Program-made: the position numbers and the translations under genes
Origin: Roseateles_C aquae
GTDB taxonomy: Bacteria > Pseudomonadota > Gammaproteobacteria > Burkholderiales > Burkholderiaceae_C
Assembly: GCF_032337115.1 (NCBI RefSeq)
Contig: NZ_JAVXZY010000001.1
Location: 1,054,001-1,118,000, forward strand
Reading direction: 5' to 3'
Length of the DNA stretch: 64,000 nt
The notes under the pieces: model-generated
Databases searched by the model: none
Seen by the model: the letters and a program-made list of their open reading frames with translations, nothing else
What the model was told of the DNA's origin: nothing
Shown here: one piece after another, positions 1 to 8,955 of the stretch
Position numbering within the stretch: position 1 is the stretch's first letter
Layout: every line of letters starts with the position of its first letter

Positions 1-2540
1 ACCGTGGCGCCCTGCAAGCCCTCGGCCACATCACCCTGCACCGTGACGGTGTAGCGGCGGCCGTTGCGATGCAGGATGCCGGGCTCCCACTCGAAGCCGA
101 TCTTGGCAATCTGCGTCAACGGGATCGCGCGGCCGGTGCTGGTGGGTACATAGGCGTTGCCGATGTCGGTGATCGCATTGCGCTCCTCCAACGGTTGGCG
201 CAGCACGATGTCGATCAGCTTGTCGCCCTCGCGGTACTGGCCAATCGTCGAGCCCGACAGAATCGTCCGCGAGGCCTGGGCCAGGCTCTGGCTGCTGACG
301 CCGAGCGCGCGCGCCTTGTCCTGATCGATGTCCAGCTTCAAGGCCTTGATCGACTCATTCCAGTTGTCGTTGACGCCGCGCATATTCGGATTGGCACGCA
401 GGATCTCGCGCGCCTGATCGGCCCAGCGGCGGACCTCCTTCATGTCCTCGCCGGCCACCCGGAACTGCACCGGATACTGCACCGGCGGCCCATTGGGCAG
501 CAGCTTGATGCGCGAACGAACCTCGGGGAATTCCTCGGCCATCAGCGTCGGCAGACGCTTGCGCAGCTCCTCGCGCAGCTTCAGGTCCTTGGGCAGCACG
601 ATGGCCTGGCTGACATTGCTGGCCGGGAAGACCTGATCCAGCGGCAGGTAGAAGCGCGGCACACCGGTGCCGACCCAGATCGTCACCGCCTCGACGCCGG
701 CCTCCTTCAACATCCGCTGCTCGAAGCGCTTGGCCATGGCCTCGCTCTGCTGGATGGTGGCGCCTTCGGGCAGCCACAGGTCGACCAGGATTTCGGGCCG
801 GCTGGAATCCGGGAAGAACTGCTGCTGCACCTTGGCCATGCCACCCAGACCAGCCACAAAGAGCAGCAGCGTCATGCCAATCGTCTTCCAGCGGTTCTCC
901 ACGCACCAGCGCACCAGATGACGGAAGCGGTTGTAGAACGGCGTGTCGAACAGCTCGTGCGGGCCGTCGTCACCGCCGGAGCGCGTCTTCAGCAGCAAGG
1001 CGCCCAGATAGGGCACAAAGTAGACCGAGACGAACCAGGAAATCACCAGCGCCGCCGCGGTAACGGCAAAGATCGCGAAGGTGTACTCGCCGGTGGCCGA
1101 CTTGGCCAGACCGATGGGCAGGAAACCGACCGCCGTGATCAAGGTGCCGGTCAGCATCGGCATCGCCGTCACGTCATAGGCATAGGTGGCGGCATGCAGC
1201 TTGTCGTAGCCCTCCTCGAGCTTGCGCACCATCATCTCGACGGCAATGATGGCATCGTCGACCAGCAGGCCCAGTGCGATGATCAGCGAGCCCAGCGAGA
1301 TCTTGTGCAGGCCGACGCCCCAATAGAACATGGTGACGAAGGTGATCGCCAGCACCAGCGGGATCGTGATCGCCACGACCAGGCCCGGCCAGATGTCGAT
1401 GCGCAGCGGCCGCGTATGCAGGCCCAGGCTGATGAAGCTGACCGCCAGCACGATCACCACCGCCTCGATCAGCACGCGAACGAACTCATTGACCGAGCGC
1501 GACACCGCCTTGGGCTGATCCTGGATCTGGGTCAGCTCGATGCCGGCCGGCAAGGCCTTTTGCGCACCGGCCACCGCCTTGCGCAAGGACTCACCCATCG
1601 CAATGATGTCGCCGCCCTTGGCCATCGAGACACCGACGGCGATCACCTGCTTGCCCTGGTGGCGCACCGAGATCGCCGGCGGGTCGACATACTCGCGCTT
1701 GATCGCCGCGATATCACCGAGGCGCAGGCTGCTGGCCTGGCCGGTGAAGGGATTGACGCCGCGAATCGGAAACTCCCTCAGAGCCTGCACCGAGTTCAGC
1801 TGCCCCTGCACCCGCACCTCGATCTTGCTGCTGCCGGCATTGAGCACACCGGCGCCCTCGATCGCGTTCTGCGCGCCCAGCTGGTTGATCACCTGGCTGA
1901 AGTCCAGGCCCAGCTCGGCCAGGCGCTTCTGCGAGATCTCGATGTAGAGCTTCTCGGGCTGCACGCCGAAGAGCTCGACCTTGGCCACATCATTGACCGT
2001 CAGCAGCGCCCGGCGCACGTCTTCGGCGTGGACGCGCAACTCTTCCTGGCTGAAGCCATCGGCCGAGATCGCATAGATCGAGCCATAGACATCGCCAAAC
2101 TCATCGTTGAAGACCGGGCCGAGCACGCCTTGCGGCAGCGTGTAGCGCATATCGCCGATCTTTTTGCGCACCAGGTACCAGACGTTGCTGACCTCCTTGG
2201 GCGGCGCGCTGTCCTTGAGGAAGAACATCGTCACCGATTCACCAGGCTTGGTGAAGCTGCGGATCTGATCGCCGTAAGGCACTTCCTGCAGCGTGCGCTC
2301 GATCTTGTCGGTCACCTGCTCGGCCATCTGCTGGGCCGTCGCGCCGGGCCAGAAGGCCTGCACGACCATGATGCGGAAGGTGAACGGCGGGTCTTCGTCC
2401 TGGCCGAGCTGGAAGTAGGCGGCAAAGCCCATCAGCATCAGCACGATCATCAGATAACGCGTCAGCGCCGGATGTTCCAGCGCCCATCGCGAAATATTAA
2501 AGCGCGAGGCGCTGTGACTGCGGTGCGGGGTGTTGCTCAT
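1..2540 (-). CDS. RND efflux transporter permease subunit (partial, C-terminus outside window)
   Basis: Inner-membrane, proton-driven efflux permease of the AcrB-like RND superfamily. The reading frame is open from ATG at 2540 to the window edge, giving about 846 codons of an expected 1030-1060, so the last membrane helices are missing. A first membrane helix lies near residues 28-46, followed by a long periplasmic pore region. The helix-4 motif GLLVDDAI near residue 425 carries the paired aspartates used for proton relay. It sits 13 bp after the adaptor gene and shares its promoter. Substrate cannot be told from sequence. No outer-membrane channel gene is visible; it may lie beyond the edge. 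Confidence 0.93.
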   Translation of the reverse strand, partial: MSNTPHRSHSASRFNISRWALEHPALTRYLMIVLMLMGFAAYFQLGQDEDPPFTFRIMVVQAFWPGATAQQMAEQVTDKIERTLQEVPYGDQIRSFTKPGESVTMFFLKDSAPPKEVSNVWYLVRKKIGDMRYTLPQGVLGPVFNDEFGDVYGSIYAISADGFSQEELRVHAEDVRRALLTVNDVAKVELFGVQPEKLYIEISQKRLAELGLDFSQVINQLGAQNAIEGAGVLNAGSSKIEVRVQGQLNSVQALREFPIRGVNPFTGQASSLRLGDIAAIKREYVDPPAISVRHQGKQVIAVGVSMAKGGDIIAMGESLRKAVAGAQKALPAGIELTQIQDQPKAVSRSVNEFVRVLIEAVVIVLAVSFISLGLHTRPLRIDIWPGLVVAITIPLVLAITFVTMFYWGVGLHKISLGSLIIALGLLVDDAIIAVEMMVRKLEEGYDKLHAATYAYDVTAMPMLTGTLITAVGFLPIGLAKSATGEYTFAIFAVTAAALVISWFVSVYFVPYLGALLLKTRSGGDDGPHELFDTPFYNRFRHLVRWCVENRWKTIGMTLLLFVAGLGGMAKVQQQFFPDSSRPEILVDLWLPEGATIQQSEAMAKRFEQRMLKEAGVEAVTIWVGTGVPRFYLPLDQVFPASNVSQAIVLPKDLKLREELRKRLPTLMAEEFPEVRSRIKLLPNGPPVQYPVQFRVAGEDMKEVRRWADQAREILRANPNMRGVNDNWNESIKALKLDIDQDKARALGVSSQSLAQASRTILSGSTIGQYREGDKLIDIVLRQPLEERNAITDIGNAYVPTSTGRAIPLTQIAKIGFEWEPGILHRNGRRYTVTVQGDVAEGLQGAT

Positions 2541-2553
2541 GAACGCTCCCGAC

Positions 2554-3723
2554 TCAGCGCGATGCGGCCACAGCGGCAGCAGAGACCGCCGGCGCTGCCG
2601 GCGCTGCAGTCACTGGCGCAGAGGGGCCCTGATAGCGCTTGACCTTCTGCCCCGGCATCAGCACATGGACCCCGGCAGTCACGATCTCCTGGCCGGCCTG
2701 CAGGCCGCCGGCGATCACCACCTCATTGCCATCGGCGCCGGCAATCTGCACCGGCTGCTGCTTCAGCGTCATGCTGGCCGGATCGAGCACCCAGACGATG
2801 CTCTGGCCCTTTTGCTCCAGCACGGCAGACAGCGGCAGCTTGATGATATTGGCCTGGCGCGGCAGCTCCAGCTGCACCGTGGCCGTCTGGCCCAGCTTGG
2901 CGTCGATCTTGCCGAGATCGGCCTTGACCAGGAAGGTGCGCGTCACCGGATCGGCCGCGGCCGAGACCTCGCGCAGCTGCACCGGCTGTGCCGGCCCGCT
3001 CGCCCCCCAGATCTTGACGCGCAGCGCACCGGGCTGCGCCGCAGCGGCGCGCAGGCTGCCCACCTGATCCTCGGGCACGGAAAACACCACGTCGCGCGGC
3101 CCCTGATGGGCAATACGCACAATCGGCGTTCCCGGTGCGACCACCATGCCGGGCTCGGCATCGATGCCGGTCACGACGCCAGCACTGTCGGAGCTCAGCA
3201 CCGCGTAGCCCACCTGGTTGACCTGCACATCCATCTGCGCCTTGGCCTGGTCCAGCTGCGCCTGTGCCGCCTTGAACGCGGCATCGCGGCGCTCCAGCTC
3301 GGCCGCGCTGATGAACCCTTGATCGCGCAGATCAATAAAGCGCTTGTAGTCGGCCCCGGCCTGGTCACGCTGCGTGCGCGCCGCCAGCATGGCCGCCCTG
3401 GCCGCTTCCTGGCCCAGACGCAAATCCTGTGCATCCATCTGCGCCAGCGCCTGGCCCGGCCGCACCACATCGCCGAGATTCACATAGCGCTGCAAGAGCT
3501 TGCCGCCAACCCGGAAGGAGAGCCGGGACTCGGTGCGCGCCCGCACCTCGGCGGCGAATTCGCGCGTCATGCCGGCGGAATCGGCAGTGATCAATTGGGT
3601 GCGCACGGCACGTTCTGGCTCGGGGGCGGCGGCCTGCTGGCCACAGGCGGCCAACAGGGCCAAAGCGCCCGCTGCCGCCACATTCAAGACACCCTGGAAA
3701 CCCTGGATACGGATATTCGGCAT
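2554..3723 (-). CDS. RND efflux periplasmic adaptor (membrane fusion protein), lipoprotein
   Basis: Periplasmic adaptor that links the RND permease to an outer-membrane channel. The 389-residue product starts at ATG 3723, preceded by AGAGG about 7 nt upstream; a longer in-frame start at 3777 has no such site and would cover the operator. A signal peptide ends in the lipobox LAAC (cysteine near residue 27), predicting a lipid anchor. A biotinyl-lipoyl half-motif, a helical hairpin rich in Ala/Gln/Arg (about residues 100-170) and beta-barrel segments follow, the normal adaptor order. It is the promoter-proximal gene of the pump operon, probably controlled by the palindrome at 3782-3799. Confidence 0.92.
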   Translation of the reverse strand: MPNIRIQGFQGVLNVAAAGALALLAACGQQAAAPEPERAVRTQLITADSAGMTREFAAEVRARTESRLSFRVGGKLLQRYVNLGDVVRPGQALAQMDAQDLRLGQEAARAAMLAARTQRDQAGADYKRFIDLRDQGFISAAELERRDAAFKAAQAQLDQAKAQMDVQVNQVGYAVLSSDSAGVVTGIDAEPGMVVAPGTPIVRIAHQGPRDVVFSVPEDQVGSLRAAAAQPGALRVKIWGASGPAQPVQLREVSAAADPVTRTFLVKADLGKIDAKLGQTATVQLELPRQANIIKLPLSAVLEQKGQSIVWVLDPASMTLKQQPVQIAGADGNEVVIAGGLQAGQEIVTAGVHVLMPGQKVKRYQGPSAPVTAAPAAPAVSAAAVAASR

Positions 3724-3781
3724 GAAAAACCTCTTGGAGCCTGGGCACCATTTCGGCGCAAGCTGGCGCCGCGCCAAAATA

Positions 3782-3799
3782 ACTGACTAACCGGTCAGT
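3782..3799. promoter_or_regulatory. TetR-type operator candidate for the RND pump
   Basis: Perfect inverted repeat ACTGAC-N6-GTCAGT directly downstream of the -10 box, overlapping the predicted transcription start. Arm length and spacing match operators of TetR/AcrR-family repressors that control RND pumps. No TetR gene is visible in the window, so the cognate repressor would be encoded beyond the left edge or elsewhere. Confidence 0.55.
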
Positions 3800-3828
3800 A
3801 ATGTATTCAGGCACCCGGACGCTGTCAA
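3800..3828 (-). promoter_or_regulatory. Sigma-70 promoter of the RND efflux operon
   Basis: On the minus strand TTGACA (3828-3823) and TACATT (3805-3800) are separated by exactly 17 bp, a near-consensus promoter. The start point would fall near 3793, inside the adjacent palindrome. No competing promoter is obvious for the adaptor gene. Confidence 0.75.
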
Positions 3829-3881
3829 ACCTGCAAACGTGGTGCGCCGTCTTCCATGCGCCCAAGGCCAACGCGTACACA

Positions 3882-4754
3882 ATGCCGGCCGTGAGCATAG
3901 ACCACTACGAGAACTTTCCCGTCGCCTCGCTGCTGTGCCCGCCGGCGCTGCGTCCGGCGGTGGCGGCCATCTACCATTTCGCCCGCACCGCAGACGATCT
4001 GGCCGACGAAGGCAACGCCTCCAGCGAGCAGCGTCTGGCCGATCTGCGCGCCTACCGCGCCGAGCTCCATGCTTCGGCCACGGGCAGCCCCCCGCCGCCC
4101 GGCGCGCGTTGGCAGCAGCGCGTCTTTGCCGCCCTCGGCCCACAGATCCGCCAGCACCAGCTGCCCCTGCCCTTGCTGGAGGCGCTGCTGGATGCCTTTG
4201 AGCAGGATCTGGTCAAGACCCGCTATGAGGACCGCGAGGAACTGCTGGACTACTGCCGCCGCTCGGCCAATCCGGTGGGGCGCCTGCTGCTGCACCTCTA
4301 TCGTGTCAAAGACGAGACGGCGCTGCGCCGCTCGGATGCCATTTGCAGCAGCCTGCAGCTGATCAATTTCTGGCAGGACATGAGCCGCGACTGCCCGAAC
4401 GGTCGCATCTACGCACCACGCGCCGATCTGCGCTGCCACGGCGTCGACGAAGCCGCGCTGTTGAACTGCCAGGACAGCCAGGCCGCCCGCGCCCTGCTGG
4501 CCGAGCTCTGTGCCTGGGCCGAGCAGCTGATGCTGCAAGGCGCGCCGCTGGTTCATCAGCTGCCCGGACGTGCCGGCTGGGAATTGCGCCTGGTTGTCCA
4601 GGGCGGGCTGCGTATTCTTGAGAGAATCCGCGCCATGGACTTTGCCACCCTGACCCAGCGCCCCGCCCTCGGCGCGCAAGACCTGCCCCCGATGGCCTGG
4701 CGCGCCCTGCGCATGAAGCCGGCACTGCCGCAGCCGAGCGGAGCCGCGCCTTGA
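3882..4754 (+). CDS. hpnC: Hydroxysqualene synthase HpnC
   Basis: Second step of the three-enzyme bacterial squalene route: presqualene diphosphate to hydroxysqualene. The 290-residue product starts at ATG 3882 (MPAVSIDHYENFP), the usual N-terminus of the family; a longer frame from 3801 lacks homology. It belongs to the squalene/phytoene synthase fold, with a first Asp-rich motif DDLADE near residues 39-44 and a second, QDMSRDCPNGRIY, near 165-177. The stop codon overlaps the TTG start of hpnD, so translation is probably coupled. The gene opens the hpnCDE operon, divergent from the efflux pump with 158 bp between starts. Confidence 0.93.
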   Translation: MPAVSIDHYENFPVASLLCPPALRPAVAAIYHFARTADDLADEGNASSEQRLADLRAYRAELHASATGSPPPPGARWQQRVFAALGPQIRQHQLPLPLLEALLDAFEQDLVKTRYEDREELLDYCRRSANPVGRLLLHLYRVKDETALRRSDAICSSLQLINFWQDMSRDCPNGRIYAPRADLRCHGVDEAALLNCQDSQAARALLAELCAWAEQLMLQGAPLVHQLPGRAGWELRLVVQGGLRILERIRAMDFATLTQRPALGAQDLPPMAWRALRMKPALPQPSGAAP

Positions 4755-5599
4755 GCCCCGAACAGTACGTCCAGGACAAGGCGGCCCGCAGCGGCTCCAG
4801 CTTCTACTACGCCTTTTTGTTCCTGCCGCCGCCGCGCCGCGCCGCAATCACCGCCTTCTACGCCTTCTGCCGCGAGGTCGATGACGTGGTCGATGAAACG
4901 CAAGATCCCGGCGTCGCCGCCACCAAGCTGGCCTGGTGGCGCAAGGAGGCCAGCGCCGCCTTCGCCGGCAAGCCCAGCCATCCGGTCATGCTGGCGCTGA
5001 TGCCACATGCCCAGGCCTACGACATCCGGCTCGAGCACCTGCTCGCCGTCATCGAGGGCTGCCAGATGGACCTGGACCAGACCCGCTATCTCGATTTCGC
5101 CGGCCTGCAGCGCTACTGCCATCTGGTGGCCGGCGTGGTTGGCGAAGTGGCCTCGGCGATCTTTGGCCGCGAGCACGCCGGCACGATTGCCTATGCCCAC
5201 AAGCTGGGCCTGGCCATGCAGCTGACCAACATCATTCGCGATGTCGGCGATGACGCGCGCCGCGGCCGCATCTACCTGCCCGTCAACGAGCTGCAGCAGT
5301 TCGAAGTCAAGGCCAACGAGATCCTGCTGCGCCAATCGCCCTGGGGCTATAGCGATCGTTTCACCGCGCTGATGCGCTTCCAGGCCGAACGCGCGCACCG
5401 GCTCTACGACGAAGCGTTTGCGCTCTTGCCCGAGGCCGACCGCCGGCCGCAAAAGCCCGGCCTGATGATGGCCAATATCTACCGCGCCCTGCTGCGCGAG
5501 GTCGAGGCAGAAAACTTCCAGGTGCTGCACCAGAAGATCTCGCTGACACCCCTGCGCAAGCTCTGGATCGCGATGCGCACCAACTGGCGCGGCCATTGA
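4751..5599 (+). CDS. hpnD: Presqualene diphosphate synthase HpnD
   Basis: First step of the route: head-to-head condensation of two farnesyl diphosphates to presqualene diphosphate. 282 residues, the normal family length. Motifs DDVVDE (about residues 44-49) and NIIRDVGDDARRGRIYLP (about 159-176) are the two Mg-diphosphate-binding motifs. The start is TTG, overlapping the hpnC stop as TTGA; no ATG lies upstream in frame before essential sequence. The end overlaps hpnE in the same way. Confidence 0.94.
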   Translation: MSPEQYVQDKAARSGSSFYYAFLFLPPPRRAAITAFYAFCREVDDVVDETQDPGVAATKLAWWRKEASAAFAGKPSHPVMLALMPHAQAYDIRLEHLLAVIEGCQMDLDQTRYLDFAGLQRYCHLVAGVVGEVASAIFGREHAGTIAYAHKLGLAMQLTNIIRDVGDDARRGRIYLPVNELQQFEVKANEILLRQSPWGYSDRFTALMRFQAERAHRLYDEAFALLPEADRRPQKPGLMMANIYRALLREVEAENFQVLHQKISLTPLRKLWIAMRTNWRGH

Positions 5600-6882
5600 A
5601 GAAGCGCTTGGCCATCGTTGGCGGTGGCTGGGCCGGTGTGGCCGCCGCCCTGCGCGGGCTCGAAGCCGGCGCCGAGGTCCATCTGTTCGAGATGGCTGGC
5701 CAGCTGGGCGGAAGGGCGCGCAGTCTATCAGTTAGCCAAGCAGACGAACCGCGGCTGGACAACGGCCAGCACATCATGATCGGCGCCTACACGCACAGCC
5801 TGGCGCTGATGCGCAGCCTGGGTCTGAAGCCCGAAGACTTGCTGCTGCGCCGCCCGCTGCAGCTGCGCTACCCCGATCGCGCGGGCCTGCACCTGCCACC
5901 CGGCGCCGCCCTGCCCGCCTTTGTGCGCGCCGTGCTGGCCCTGAGGCACTGGCGCTGGCGGGACCGGCTGGCCCTGCTTGCCGCCAGCAGCCTCTGGGCC
6001 TTGCGCGGCTTCCGTTGCGCGCCAGACATCAGTGTGGCCCAGCTCTGCGCTGGACTGCCGCCGCCTGTGATGCAGGAGCTGATCGCGCCGCTGTGCGTGG
6101 CGGCGCTGAACACGCCGGCCGAGGCCGCCAGCGCCAGCGTGTTTCTGCGCGTGCTGCACGATGCCTTGTTCAGCGGCCCTGGCTCGGCCGATCTGCTGCT
6201 GCCGCGGCGCCCCTTGAGCGAACTGCTGGCCGAGCCGGCCCAGCGGCAGCTGCTGGCCGCTGGGGCCACCCTGCATCTCAATCACACGGTGCGCCAGCTT
6301 GATCGAAAGGGGCAAGGATGGTCTGTGGACGGCGAGCACTTTGACGCCGTGCTGCTGGCCTGCAGCAGCCGCAGCGCGGCCGATCTGGCGCGCGCCCATG
6401 CGCCCGCCTGGGCCGAGCGCTGTGCGGCCCTGCAGTTTCAGCCCATCATCACCGTCTATCTGCGCAGCCCCGGCAGCCGCTTGGCCGCACCCATGCTGGC
6501 GCTGGGCGAAGGCCCCGAAGCGCCCGCCCAGTTTGTTTTCGATCTGGGTCAACTTGGCCACGCGCCCGAGCTGTTCGCTTTCGTCGTTAGCGGCGCTGCC
6601 CCCTGGGTCGAACGGGGCCTGCCGGCCACGGCCGAGGCCTGCATCGCTCAGGCCAGCGACCAGCTGCACTGGGCCAGCCCGCCGACGCTGCTGCGCGCGC
6701 TGGCCGAGAAGCGCGCCACCTTCGCCTGCACGCCGGGCCTACAGCGTCCGGCAAGCTCCATCGCGGAGCGGTTGGCCGCTGCCGGCGACTACATCGCCGG
6801 CCCCTACCCTGCCACGCTTGAAGGCGCGGTGCGCAGCGGTGAGGAAGCCCTCGCCTTGCTGCGGCCAGTGCTCACAGCCTGA
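5596..6882 (+). CDS. hpnE: Hydroxysqualene dehydroxylase HpnE
   Basis: FAD-dependent amine-oxidase-fold enzyme that reduces hydroxysqualene to squalene, closing the HpnCDE pathway. 428 residues with an N-terminal dinucleotide-binding motif VGGGWAG at residues 8-14 followed by the acidic end of beta-2 and GGRARS. The start is TTG overlapping the hpnD stop as TTGA. No squalene-hopene cyclase or later hpn gene follows: the next gene is convergent, 12 bp away. Squalene made here must be cyclised by an enzyme encoded elsewhere, or be used as such. Confidence 0.92.
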   Translation: MKKRLAIVGGGWAGVAAALRGLEAGAEVHLFEMAGQLGGRARSLSVSQADEPRLDNGQHIMIGAYTHSLALMRSLGLKPEDLLLRRPLQLRYPDRAGLHLPPGAALPAFVRAVLALRHWRWRDRLALLAASSLWALRGFRCAPDISVAQLCAGLPPPVMQELIAPLCVAALNTPAEAASASVFLRVLHDALFSGPGSADLLLPRRPLSELLAEPAQRQLLAAGATLHLNHTVRQLDRKGQGWSVDGEHFDAVLLACSSRSAADLARAHAPAWAERCAALQFQPIITVYLRSPGSRLAAPMLALGEGPEAPAQFVFDLGQLGHAPELFAFVVSGAAPWVERGLPATAEACIAQASDQLHWASPPTLLRALAEKRATFACTPGLQRPASSIAERLAAAGDYIAGPYPATLEGAVRSGEEALALLRPVLTA

Positions 6883-6894
6883 ACCGGGCGCCGC

Positions 6895-8061
6895 TCATTG
6901 GCGCGACACGGCTGACGCGGCGCGCGGCGGTACCGCCGCAAAGGGAGCCGCCAGCGGCTCGCCGATGAAGACGCCCTGCCCCGGCCAGGCGACGCTGCGC
7001 CAGTAGGCCTCCAGCGCGGTGGCGCCTTGCAGATAGTGCAGCAGCAAGACCTGGGGATGCGGGAACTTCTGCAGATGATTGCAGGGCTCGCTGACCGTGC
7101 CATAGCTGGCCGTGGCACCAGCGTCCAGCCACTCGATGGCGCTCATCTGGGCCGACTGCGGCGGCGCGTCAAGTCGCCCGCCAAACGAGGTCAGGTGGTC
7201 GGCCAGCGCGCCGGGCAGCCAGCCAATCTTGTCCAGGCCCTCGACGCGCATCTGCCCGCTGCTCAGCAGCAAGGCGTTCGGCAGCGGCTCGGCGCTGACC
7301 GGTTGTTGGCGGATTTGCATGCCGGCCAGCACACCAGCGCGAGGAAACAGCGCGGCACGCACGTTTCGCGCCTTGTCATCACTGCTCAAGAAATAGGCCT
7401 GCGGCAGCACGCTCCCCGGCCGGCGTTCTGCCGCTACGGCGCTGCCGTCCGCCGCGATGCCGCGTTCAATCAGCGCCTTGCCGGCCTCCAGGCTGCGCGC
7501 GGCCAGCAACATCGCCGGCAGCACGCCCAGATCGGCATGCGGCCGGCTGCTGGCGCTGTTGAACATCGGCGAGGGCCGGCTTGGCGCGCAGCTCTGCTGG
7601 CACAGCGCGCCCTGGAAGCCGATCGCCAGCGCGGCAGTGATGGAGTTGCACTCGACGGCATAAGGCTGTGACCACACCAGCGCCAGCGCCTGCACGCGGC
7701 TGCCCAGCGTGGTCTGGATCTTCTCGCGCAGCGCTTCGAACTCGGCGAAGCTCAGCGCGGGTTTGAGCGGCACCTCCACGCGCAGCACCTGCTCGGCGGC
7801 GATGCCGCGGCGGCGGATGTAGTACTCGCCCAGGGCGACCGACAGCGGGTCGTTCTGGTTGATCACCACGCCCAGTTCGCTGGCCTGCAGACGCGTGGTC
7901 AGCCTGGGCACCGCAACCCAAGGTGCGCCGGTGCCAGCCGCTGACGCTGCTGCCGGCGACGATGTAGCAGACATCGGCAAGACCTGACCCTGCACCAAGG
8001 CAGCCAGACCCAACAGCAGCGCGCCTAAGAGAGCCCGCCCTAATTTCGCGATGTAAGACAA
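6895..8061 (-). CDS. TIGR03790 family secreted protein of unknown function
   Basis: About 388 residues, recognised as TIGR03790 by the block ELGVVINQNDPLSVALGEYY, the RRRGI segment and the later CNS and LQGATALEAYW regions. This family is sporadic, usually single-copy per genome and uncharacterised. I place the start at TTG 8061: AAGGA lies about 8 nt upstream and the product begins MSYIAKLGR followed by a hydrophobic signal peptide ending VQGQ. A longer TTG frame (8109) would overlap the divergent iclR-type gene. It is convergent with hpnE and divergent from the regulator, so a shared control region is likely. No catalytic motif is evident. Confidence 0.72.
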   Translation of the reverse strand: MSYIAKLGRALLGALLLGLAALVQGQVLPMSATSSPAAASAAGTGAPWVAVPRLTTRLQASELGVVINQNDPLSVALGEYYIRRRGIAAEQVLRVEVPLKPALSFAEFEALREKIQTTLGSRVQALALVWSQPYAVECNSITAALAIGFQGALCQQSCAPSRPSPMFNSASSRPHADLGVLPAMLLAARSLEAGKALIERGIAADGSAVAAERRPGSVLPQAYFLSSDDKARNVRAALFPRAGVLAGMQIRQQPVSAEPLPNALLLSSGQMRVEGLDKIGWLPGALADHLTSFGGRLDAPPQSAQMSAIEWLDAGATASYGTVSEPCNHLQKFPHPQVLLLHYLQGATALEAYWRSVAWPGQGVFIGEPLAAPFAAVPPRAASAVSRQ

Positions 8062-8098
8062 AGCCACATTCCTTGATGAAATCCCGCACAATGGACGG

Positions 8099-8866
8099 AT
8101 GAAAAACAAAGAGGCACAGGCACCCGCGATTCAAGTGCTGGAACGCACCTTCGCCTTGCTGGATGTGTTGGCCAGCCATCAGGACCCGGTGTCGCTGAAA
8201 CAGGTCAGCGAGGCCACCGGCCTACACCCGTCCACCGCCCACCGCATTCTGAACGACCTGGCCATCGGTCGATTCGTTGATCGGCCCGAAGCCGGCAGTT
8301 ATCGACTCGGCATGCGCCTGCTTGAGCTCGGCAACTTGGTCAAGGCCCGCCTGGATGTTCGCGACGCTGCCATCGGCCCGATGCGCGAGTTGCACAAGTT
8401 CACCCACCAGCCGGTCAATCTGTCGGTTCGTCAAGGCGACGAAATCGTCTACATCGAGCGCACCTACTCCGAACGCTCGGGCATGCAGGTGGTGCGTGCC
8501 GTTGGCGGCCGGGCGCCACTGCACCTGACCTCGGTGGGCAAGCTCTTTCTGGCCAGCGACGACCCACAGCGTGTGCGTGCCTACGCCACCCGCACCGGCC
8601 TCGCCGGCCACACCCGCAACAGCCTGACCGACATCACTGCACTGGAGCGTGAGATGGCCCTGGTGCGCCAGCGCGGCGTAGCCCGCGACGATGAGGAACT
8701 GGAACTCGGCGTGCGCTGCATGGCTGCCGGAATTTACGACGACCAGAGCAAGCTGATCGCCGGCCTGTCGATTTCGGCGCCCGCCGATCGCCTGGAGGAG
8801 GCCTGGCTGGCGCGGCTGAAAGACACCGCGGCCGCCATTTCGGCGGCCTTGGGCTATCGCGGCTGA
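8099..8866 (+). CDS. IclR family transcriptional regulator
   Basis: 255-residue DNA-binding regulator. An N-terminal winged helix-turn-helix (about residues 14-75; VSLKQVSEATGLHPSTAHRI is the recognition region) is joined to an IclR effector domain (about 85-250) with the family segments GDEIVYIERT, HLTSVGKLFLA and GVARDDEELELGVRC. IclR proteins usually respond to small aromatic or organic acids. No catabolic genes lie next door, so the target is unclear; the divergent TIGR03790 gene, 37 bp away, is the obvious local candidate. Confidence 0.93.
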   Translation: MKNKEAQAPAIQVLERTFALLDVLASHQDPVSLKQVSEATGLHPSTAHRILNDLAIGRFVDRPEAGSYRLGMRLLELGNLVKARLDVRDAAIGPMRELHKFTHQPVNLSVRQGDEIVYIERTYSERSGMQVVRAVGGRAPLHLTSVGKLFLASDDPQRVRAYATRTGLAGHTRNSLTDITALEREMALVRQRGVARDDEELELGVRCMAAGIYDDQSKLIAGLSISAPADRLEEAWLARLKDTAAAISAALGYRG

Positions 8867-8907
8867 GCGCCACGGCTTCGGTCGCGGCGGAGGCTGCAGT
8901 TGCAATG

Positions 8908-8936
8908 AAAAACGCGCCCATGAGGCGCGTTTTCCG
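8908..8936. terminator. Bidirectional intrinsic terminator between iclR-type gene and pbpG
   Basis: Hairpin AAAACGCGCC - CATGA - GGCGCGTTTT, flanked by T-rich sequence on the plus strand and complementary A residues giving T on the minus strand. It serves the two convergent genes. Confidence 0.75.
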
Positions 8937-8955
8937 TTTTGACTGATGCGAGGTA

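Noticed and set aside
69..2642. Very long plus-strand open frame of 857 codons
   Set aside because: It is antisense to the RND permease and adaptor, has no recognisable domain, and is explained by GC-rich third positions on the opposite strand. Similar long antisense frames over pheT, thrS, ilvB, hppA and the GGDEF gene were dropped for the same reason.
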